Below the pieces are notes generated by a model. That model made no database searches, was not told the DNA's origin, and was given only the letters and a program-made list of their open reading frames with translations. Position numbers and translations under genes: made by a program. Shown here piece by piece: positions 1 to 5,039 of a stretch of DNA of 5,039 nucleotides. The stretch covers positions 1 through 5,039 of the forward strand of contig JAACDT010000004.1 in NCBI GenBank assembly GCA_009936885.1, read 5' to 3'. The stretch comes from Alphaproteobacteria bacterium. Its GTDB lineage: Bacteria > Pseudomonadota > Alphaproteobacteria > Puniceispirillales > Puniceispirillaceae. The number at the start of each line of letters is the position of its first letter. The stretch's first letter is position 1.

Positions 1-2
1 CA

Positions 3-1769
3 TTATTGTAAATCCTCTACCTGATCTATCATGGAGGAGATCATATCAAGACCCTTATTCCAGAATTCTGGTGCAGATGGGTTCAATGAGAAAGGTGCTA
101 AGGCACTGTCAAATCTGACTGTACCGCCGCTTCTCAATAGCGTTTTATAATGCGTGTTAAATTCTAGGTCTGAGCCATCTTGGTATACCTGCCAAAGTGC
201 ATTTACAAGGCAATCTCCCAATGCATATGCATAAACATAAAAAGGCGAATGCACAAAATGGGGAACATATGCCCAAATAGGCTTAAAACTATCATCTATA
301 CGAATTGAGGGTCCAAGGGCTTGTTTTTGTGTTTCCACCCAAAATTGTGATATCTGCTCTGAACTTAATTCACCGTCCCGGCGATGGGTGTGCACTAAAT
401 TTTCAAAATTATGGAATGCGACCTGACGAACAACCGTATTCAGCATATCCTCAATTTTATCAGCTAACATAAAGCGCTTAGCCTGCTCGGATTTTTCTGC
501 ATTGAGGATAGCATTAAATGTAAGCATTTCTGAGAAAACAGATGCCGTCTCAGCAAGCGTTAACGGCGTTGAAGACATTAACTCCCCCTGCTCTGCTGCA
601 AGAAGCTGGTGAACACCGTGACCCATTTCATGTGCTAATGTCATCACATCACGAGAGTAACCTTCAAAATTCATTAGAATATAGGGATGAATAGTTGTTA
701 CAGAAGGGTGAGAGAAAGCACCTGATGCTTTGCCATCTCTGATTTCTGCATCTATCCAAGGGTTATCAAAAAACTGCTTTGCCAGCTGCCCCATCTCAGA
801 ATCGAAGCTATCAAAAGAGGATTGAACGATTTCGCATGCTTCCTGCCAGCTAAATTTGCGCCCCTCACGTCCTGACACAGGGGCGTTTCTATCCCACCAT
901 GCCATCGTATCACCCCCAAGCCATCGAGCTTTCATTTGATAATATCGATGTGATAGCTCTGGCATTCTTTTCGTGACAGTATCAACTAGAGTATCAACAA
1001 CATGGTCATCAACATCATTTGCAAGGTTTCGTGACGATATAACGCCCTTATAGCCTCTCCAACGCTCTTCTGTATCTTTTTGCTTGGAAATGGTATTTGT
1101 AATCAGGGTAAATAGGCGCAAATTATCACTCAAAACCTCTGATAATGACGCGGCTGCCCTCGCTCTTATATCAGGATCAGCTTTAGATAACTTATTAAGG
1201 ATTTCGGTCTCAGTAAGCTTCTCGCCATTAAAATCAAACCGAAGCTCTGAGAATGTTTCATCAAATAATCTGGTCCATGCCTGCCTATTTGTGGGGGATT
1301 GTTCAACAAGTAGTTTCTCAAGTCTTGGCTCAAGATTATACCTAGCGGCCGATCTGACCAATCTCAGCCATGGTTGGTAATAGGCTACTGACTCATCTTT
1401 TAACACTGCTAGATACTGCTCTTCTGGCATGGATGCTAATTCAAGTTCAACAAAAACAAGATTAGACTGAACCGCATTTATCGCTTCACTCATATTTTGG
1501 GCATGCTGAGCATAATCAGGATTACTGGTATCTGCAGCAAAGGTAAGGTCTGCGTGAGAGGAGATTTTACCCATAGCGCTAATGATCTGCTCAAAACGCG
1601 TAATAAGATTACCAAGCTCATCAGCCGTCAATAAAGCAATTTTGCCCTCATATGCTTGCTGTAATGCAACAGCCTCATCAGACCATTTTTTTAAATCAGT
1701 TCTGATTTGCTGTGAGTCTATAGTTTCATAAAAATCGGTTAGTGACCAAACCGGCAATGTATTTGCCAT
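3..1769 (-). CDS. pepF: M3 family oligoendopeptidase (PepF type), complete
   Basis: This 588-residue protein is a zinc metallopeptidase of family M3 (M3B, oligoendopeptidase F-like). The family cleaves short peptides in the cytoplasm, usually as part of peptide recycling. The sequence shows the zinc-binding motif HEMGH at residues 380-384 (H380 and H384 ligands, E381 catalytic). The expected third ligand is E407 in the downstream LAETAS segment. Near the C-terminus, HSPFYVYAYALGD matches the Tyr-rich substrate-binding segment of the family. The N-terminal half is the helical region typical of PepF. I see no signal peptide or membrane segment. The length agrees with the roughly 590-600 residues usual for the family. 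The ATG at 1769 is preceded by AAAGGA nine bases upstream, which supports this start. The gene diverges from the acyl-CoA synthetase homologue and has its own promoter. Its TAA stop lies at positions 3-5, at the window edge, so what follows downstream is unknown. The exact peptide specificity cannot be read from the sequence. Confidence 0.95.
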   Translation of the reverse strand: MANTLPVWSLTDFYETIDSQQIRTDLKKWSDEAVALQQAYEGKIALLTADELGNLITRFEQIISAMGKISSHADLTFAADTSNPDYAQHAQNMSEAINAVQSNLVFVELELASMPEEQYLAVLKDESVAYYQPWLRLVRSAARYNLEPRLEKLLVEQSPTNRQAWTRLFDETFSELRFDFNGEKLTETEILNKLSKADPDIRARAAASLSEVLSDNLRLFTLITNTISKQKDTEERWRGYKGVISSRNLANDVDDHVVDTLVDTVTKRMPELSHRYYQMKARWLGGDTMAWWDRNAPVSGREGRKFSWQEACEIVQSSFDSFDSEMGQLAKQFFDNPWIDAEIRDGKASGAFSHPSVTTIHPYILMNFEGYSRDVMTLAHEMGHGVHQLLAAEQGELMSSTPLTLAETASVFSEMLTFNAILNAEKSEQAKRFMLADKIEDMLNTVVRQVAFHNFENLVHTHRRDGELSSEQISQFWVETQKQALGPSIRIDDSFKPIWAYVPHFVHSPFYVYAYALGDCLVNALWQVYQDGSDLEFNTHYKTLLRSGGTVRFDSALAPFSLNPSAPEFWNKGLDMISSMIDQVEDLQ

Positions 1770-1778
1770 TCGCTAGAA

Positions 1779-1784
1779 TCCTTT
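1779..1784 (-). promoter_or_regulatory. Ribosome binding site of the oligoendopeptidase gene
   Basis: The minus strand reads AAAGGA here, nine bases before the ATG at 1769. This is a good Shine-Dalgarno match at normal spacing. It fixes the start of the peptidase gene. Confidence 0.75.
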
Positions 1785-1804
1785 TATATAATTAGGAAAA
1801 ATAG

Positions 1805-1813
1805 ATTATAACA
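1805..1813 (-). promoter_or_regulatory. Extended -10 promoter for the oligoendopeptidase gene
   Basis: The minus strand reads TGTTATAAT, a perfect extended -10 element (TGn followed by TATAAT). The hexamer at the -35 position with a 17-base spacer is TTAATG, which matches the consensus at only three of six bases. This fits the rule that an extended -10 can work with a weak -35. Transcription would be expected to begin near position 1798, giving a leader of about 28 bases that contains the AAAGGA ribosome binding site. The elements are seen in the sequence; the start point is inferred. Confidence 0.6.
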
Positions 1814-1892
1814 GATAATGTTGATGCCATTAAAAACAATTATTTTTTAAAAAATCATATCCATACCTGGATAAGATTATGTATATTCTACC

Positions 1893-1922
1893 TTACCTAT
1901 TTTTATCAAAAGCCGACATAAT
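1893..1922 (+). promoter_or_regulatory. Weak candidate promoter for the AMP-binding protein gene
   Basis: CATAAT at 1917-1922 matches the -10 consensus at five of six bases. TTACCT at 1893-1898, with an 18-base spacer, is a poor -35. Transcription would start near 1929 and leave a leader of roughly 28 bases before the ATG at 1957. Another possible -10, TATATT at 1882-1887, has no usable -35. The DNA is so AT-rich that such matches are expected by chance, so this is only a candidate. Confidence 0.25.
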
Positions 1923-1956
1923 TATCATGCAACCCATTCTTAGTAAATAGACGCGT

Positions 1957-3735
1957 ATGCCCCAGATTCAAGGACTAGGTCCAAAAGAAGATACCCTATG
2001 CGAGATGTTTTTTAATCGCGCAAAACGCCAGCCTAACCATGCGTTTATCTGGACTAAACAGGAATATGACTGGGTAAGCCATAGCTGGGGAGATGTTGCC
2101 AATCAGGTAGAGATTATTGCAAGCGCATTGGCACAGCGCGGAATAACAGCAGGTGCCAGAGTAGCAATTCTATCTGAAAATAGGCTTGAATGGATTATAG
2201 CTGACCTTGCCATTATGTCTATCGGTGCGATTTCTGTTCCTCTATTCACAACCTATACCCAGACCGATATTACCTATCTTTTATCTCATTCAGGCGCTCG
2301 GGCTATCATCTGTTCTAATTCTGAACTCACCGCTCTGGCTGAGACCGCAGCTCAGGATTCCAGAGATTGTTACTTAATGGTTGTAATAGAACAAAGTAAA
2401 TTGCTCTACCACTCACTTAATCTGGCAATTGTTGGTTGGAGTGAATTAATAGAAGAAGGAAGAGTGGCGATAGCCCATTGTGAATTTCAGTCCCCTGAAA
2501 TGTCTGCAGATGATGTGTGTTGTATTATTTACAGCTCAGATGGTGATGAAAAACCTAAAGGGGCGATGCTAACCCATCGCTCAATCATGGCTAATCTTGC
2601 TGGCGCTGAGGGCTTGTTGCGCGATTTATCTTTGGGGCGTGAAGTGTTTTTATCCATGCTGCCGCTTAGCCATGCCTATGAACATTCAGTTGGTTTATTC
2701 TTCCCGATACACATTCGAGCAGAGATTTATTTGCTGCATCGACCAGAAACGCTGAGCTCAGCAATCATTGAGGTCAAACCAACAATTATGACAGCGGTTC
2801 CAAGATTATATGAAATATTGCGTGATAGAATTCACGCCTCCTATCGGCATAAGGGTATCCTTAATCGTAAAATGCTGGATAGAGCTGTTTATCTGGGACG
2901 TAAAAACGTGCAGAAGGAACCCATTACCCTGCTGGAAAAAATCGAGAATAGCTATCTGAACCTGACGGTAAGGCGCCATATTAATGCGCGGCTTGGTGGA
3001 CGGCTAAAAGCATTTGTGTCAGGCGCAGCTGCATTAGATCCAAATATCGGTTATTTCTTTCTTGCTTTGAATGTCCGCATTCTTCAAGGATATGGACAAA
3101 CAGAAGCATCACCAGTAATCGCAGCTAATCCCCCAAAAAAAATAAAAATTGAGACGGTTGGCAAATTACTGGTTGGTGTTGAGGCTAAATTTACAAAGCT
3201 GGGTGAAATTTGTATTCGAGGCGATCTTGTGATGAAAGGATATTGGAATGACCCTGTTGCTACAAAGAAGAAATTGCGTGATGGATGGCTATTAACAGGG
3301 GATATTGGAACGTTCCATCCAGATGGCTATATCAGCCTAACAGGAAGGAAAAAAGATATTATCATTAATTCAGGCGGTGATAATATCTCTCCTGTAAAAA
3401 TTGAAACTGTTTTAGAAGCGCACTCAGATATTGATCAAGCAATGGCTTATGGAAATCAGCATTCCTATATCACAGCTGTTATTACGCCAAACCATTTATT
3501 AGCAAAAAAATTACAATATGATCAAACTGAAATAGCTAACACAATATCAGAGGCAATCAAAACAGCTAATGCAAGGCTAAGTAGCCTTGAGAAAGTTAGA
3601 AGTTTTATATTAAGTGAAGAGCCATTTTCAATCGAAAATGAATGTCTGACAGCTTCTGGAGCCCTAAAACGCCAGCAAATAAATCAGCTATATAGCGAGC
3701 GGTTAGAACAATTATATCAGCGCAAAACTTCGTAA
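1957..3735 (+). CDS. AMP-binding long-chain acyl-CoA synthetase homologue with altered catalytic motifs
   Basis: This 592-residue protein belongs to the adenylate-forming (ANL) superfamily, in the FAA1-like long-chain fatty acid:CoA ligase group, which activates fatty acids as acyl-AMP and then acyl-CoA. Family motifs are clear: LPLSHAYEH (residues 235-243), YGQTE (379-383), LTGD with D449, and GRKKDIIINSGGDN (463-476). Two others are abnormal. The phosphate loop, usually YTSGTTGxPKG, reads YSSDGDEKPKG (192-202). The C-terminal T-x-S-G-K segment reads TASGALKR (565-572), with A569 where the catalytic lysine belongs. The frame is otherwise intact and near normal length (family about 600-650). 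The start at 1957 is the first ATG after an in-frame TAG at 1948, and it leaves the conserved N-terminal DTLCEMFFNRAKRQPN segment whole. No clear Shine-Dalgarno precedes it. I see no signal peptide. It may be a fatty-acid ligase with weak or changed chemistry, or a binding or regulatory paralogue. Family membership is secure; activity is doubtful. Confidence 0.9.
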   Translation: MPQIQGLGPKEDTLCEMFFNRAKRQPNHAFIWTKQEYDWVSHSWGDVANQVEIIASALAQRGITAGARVAILSENRLEWIIADLAIMSIGAISVPLFTTYTQTDITYLLSHSGARAIICSNSELTALAETAAQDSRDCYLMVVIEQSKLLYHSLNLAIVGWSELIEEGRVAIAHCEFQSPEMSADDVCCIIYSSDGDEKPKGAMLTHRSIMANLAGAEGLLRDLSLGREVFLSMLPLSHAYEHSVGLFFPIHIRAEIYLLHRPETLSSAIIEVKPTIMTAVPRLYEILRDRIHASYRHKGILNRKMLDRAVYLGRKNVQKEPITLLEKIENSYLNLTVRRHINARLGGRLKAFVSGAAALDPNIGYFFLALNVRILQGYGQTEASPVIAANPPKKIKIETVGKLLVGVEAKFTKLGEICIRGDLVMKGYWNDPVATKKKLRDGWLLTGDIGTFHPDGYISLTGRKKDIIINSGGDNISPVKIETVLEAHSDIDQAMAYGNQHSYITAVITPNHLLAKKLQYDQTEIANTISEAIKTANARLSSLEKVRSFILSEEPFSIENECLTASGALKRQQINQLYSERLEQLYQRKTS

Positions 3736-3774
3736 TTCAGCTGATAAATAAACATCTCATCCCTCTATTATTGG

Positions 3775-5039
3775 TCACACATTTAGCAATAAATATTCTC
3801 TCTCCCACGGAGAGATAACTTCTAAAAATGCTTCAGCCTCTGCACGCTTTACTTCATTAAATACAGAAATAAAATCAAGCCCTAATACTTCCTTCAGTTT
3901 TGTTGCCTTATCCAGATTATCAAGTGCCATATCAAGGTTCCTAGGCAATGTAACCAAATTATCTGACTCTTTAACCATTGGTTTTGCAGGTTCGATTTTT
4001 TCTTCAATGCCAAGAAGAATACAAGCAAATGTCAGTGCTATTGACAGATACGGATTAGTATCAGCTCCTGGAATTCTGTTCTCAATGCGTCTGCTGCGAT
4101 AGTCACCTGCAGGAACTCTTAATCCAACTGTGCGGTTATCAATGCCCCACGCAACATTTGCAGGTGCATCGTATGTGGTAACAAATCTTCTATAGCTATT
4201 AACATAAGGGGCCATCAATGCCATTCCACCAGCAAGATAGCGCTGTAATCCTCCAAGGGCATACCGAAACATTTCTGTATCCTGACCAGCAGAGTTCGAG
4301 AACATATTACTACCATCTTGCAGATTGCAAACTGAACAATGCAAATGCATAGAGGAGCCAGGCTGATATTGCATTGGTTTTGCCATGAATGTTGCATGGA
4401 TATTATGATTTAGAGCCGTTTGTCTTACCGTGCGCTTAAAAATCAAGGCTTGGTCAGCTAGTGTTAATGCTTCTCCATGATTGAAGTTAATTTCCATCTG
4501 TGCGGCACCGCCCTCATGCACCAGCGTATCAATATCAAGCCCCATAGCCTCGCAATGGTCATAAACATCTTCAAAAAACGGATCAAAATCATTGACAGCG
4601 TCAATGCCGTAAGCCTGCTTTCCAGTCTCTGCTCTTCCTGACCTTCCAGGAGGCGTTTTTAGAGGATAGTCTGGATCTGAGCTTTGCGACACCAGAAAAA
4701 ACTCAAGCTCGGGTGCGACAATTGCACAAAGCCCTTTATCGTTAAGTGCTCTGATTACGCGCTTTAAGACAGACCTAGGTGCAACAGTTACTTCTGTATC
4801 GTCCAGATAAAAAGCATCGTGAATAATCTGCGCTGTTGGTTCAGAATACCACGGCACCAAATAGGCGGCATTTTCGTCAGGTTTTAAAACCACATCCCCA
4901 ACAGCTGCATTTAATACAACAGAATCATGATAATCACCCGTGACCGTCTGTCCAAATACATATTCTGGTAGACGAAGCCCACTTCCTTTAAGCACCTTAT
5001 GGTATTTTTCAGCAGGTAAAATCTTGCCTCTGGGAATAC
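3775..5039 (-). CDS. Glutamine synthetase family protein (PuuA-like), N-terminus outside the window
   Basis: This is an ATP-dependent glutamate-amine ligase of the glutamine synthetase fold, 420 complete codons visible. The reading frame stays open to the right edge; the residues before the GTG at 4995 read IPRGKILPAEKYHK, a conserved family segment. The gene therefore starts beyond 5039, with perhaps 25-45 residues missing. Metal and substrate motifs are intact: PELEFF with both Glu (4702-4710), HEGGAAQMEIN with two Glu seven residues apart (codons 4513-4515 and 4492-4494), SSMHLH (His codon 4345-4347), and RRIENR followed by PGADTNPYL (Glu codon 4081-4083). The C-terminus ends in a conserved SPWEREYLLL segment. 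The tyrosine adenylylated in GlnA (NLYDLP) is replaced by Val in NLVTLP (codon 3952-3954), so GlnE-type control is not expected. This favours a gamma-glutamylpolyamine (PuuA-like) or related ligase over housekeeping GlnA. The true amine substrate cannot be told from the sequence. The gene converges on the AMP-binding gene, with 39 bp between the stops. Confidence 0.93.
   Translation of the reverse strand, partial: IPRGKILPAEKYHKVLKGSGLRLPEYVFGQTVTGDYHDSVVLNAAVGDVVLKPDENAAYLVPWYSEPTAQIIHDAFYLDDTEVTVAPRSVLKRVIRALNDKGLCAIVAPELEFFLVSQSSDPDYPLKTPPGRSGRAETGKQAYGIDAVNDFDPFFEDVYDHCEAMGLDIDTLVHEGGAAQMEINFNHGEALTLADQALIFKRTVRQTALNHNIHATFMAKPMQYQPGSSMHLHCSVCNLQDGSNMFSNSAGQDTEMFRYALGGLQRYLAGGMALMAPYVNSYRRFVTTYDAPANVAWGIDNRTVGLRVPAGDYRSRRIENRIPGADTNPYLSIALTFACILLGIEEKIEPAKPMVKESDNLVTLPRNLDMALDNLDKATKLKEVLGLDFISVFNEVKRAEAEAFLEVISPWEREYLLLNV

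Noticed and set aside
1084..1380. Open frame of 98 codons on the plus strand inside the peptidase gene
   Set aside because: It lies entirely antisense to a well-supported M3 peptidase, has no ribosome binding site that I can see and resembles no known family; it is a shadow frame.
1821..1849. TTGATG at 1821 as a -35 for a plus-strand promoter
   Set aside because: The hexamer 17 bases downstream is TTTTTA, a poor -10, and the site overlaps the minus-strand promoter region; chance in AT-rich DNA is the simpler explanation.
2530..2562. Compensating frameshift errors as the cause of the odd P-loop
   Set aside because: Shifting or dropping one or two bases does not restore a TSGTTG sequence of the right length, and the flanking residues align without a gap; point substitutions explain it better.
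3715..3746. Possible terminator hairpin between the convergent genes (TATCAGC pairing with GCTGATA)
   Set aside because: The stem is only seven pairs with an 18-base loop, and neither strand has a T-run after it. The smaller palindrome TCAGCTGA at 3737-3744 is too short. No intrinsic terminator can be claimed in the 39-bp gap.
4215..4397. Open frame of 60 codons on the minus strand inside the glutamine synthetase homologue
   Set aside because: It overlaps conserved active-site coding sequence in another frame (the SSMHLH region), and its Cys- and Ile-rich translation looks like out-of-frame reading.

Overview
The window carries three protein-coding genes and very little intergenic DNA. The translated proteins look most like those of an AT-rich alphaproteobacterium, possibly a marine or free-living one. 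This is an impression from the protein families and the base composition, not a database match. I see no mobile element, CRISPR array, tRNA, rRNA or phage signature.

Layout. (1) Positions 3-1769 on the minus strand hold a complete cytoplasmic M3-family oligoendopeptidase of the PepF type, with an intact zinc site. (2) Positions 1770-1956 are a 187-bp divergent intergenic region, about 27% GC by hand count. It holds a convincing extended -10 promoter and ribosome binding site for the peptidase. It also holds a weak candidate promoter and a 7-codon in-frame mini-ORF in front of the next gene. (3) Positions 1957-3735 on the plus strand hold a full-length AMP-binding protein of the long-chain acyl-CoA synthetase (FAA1-like) group. 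(4) Positions 3736-3774 are a 39-bp convergent gap without a convincing terminator. (5) From 3775 to the right edge, on the minus strand, is a glutamine synthetase family protein of the PuuA-like type. Its N-terminus lies outside the window.

The three genes do not form an operon: the first two diverge and the last two converge. They suggest ordinary metabolism (peptide turnover, fatty-acid activation, amide-bond formation from glutamate) and not a defence or mobile system.

The most interesting point is the acyl-CoA synthetase homologue. Its reading frame is intact and several core motifs are well kept. However, the phosphate-binding loop has lost its usual Gly/Thr pattern and gained acidic residues, and the C-terminal SGK-type catalytic lysine is replaced by alanine. 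The two changes together suggest a protein that no longer makes acyl-adenylates in the normal way. I did not find a clearly undescribed multi-gene system here.
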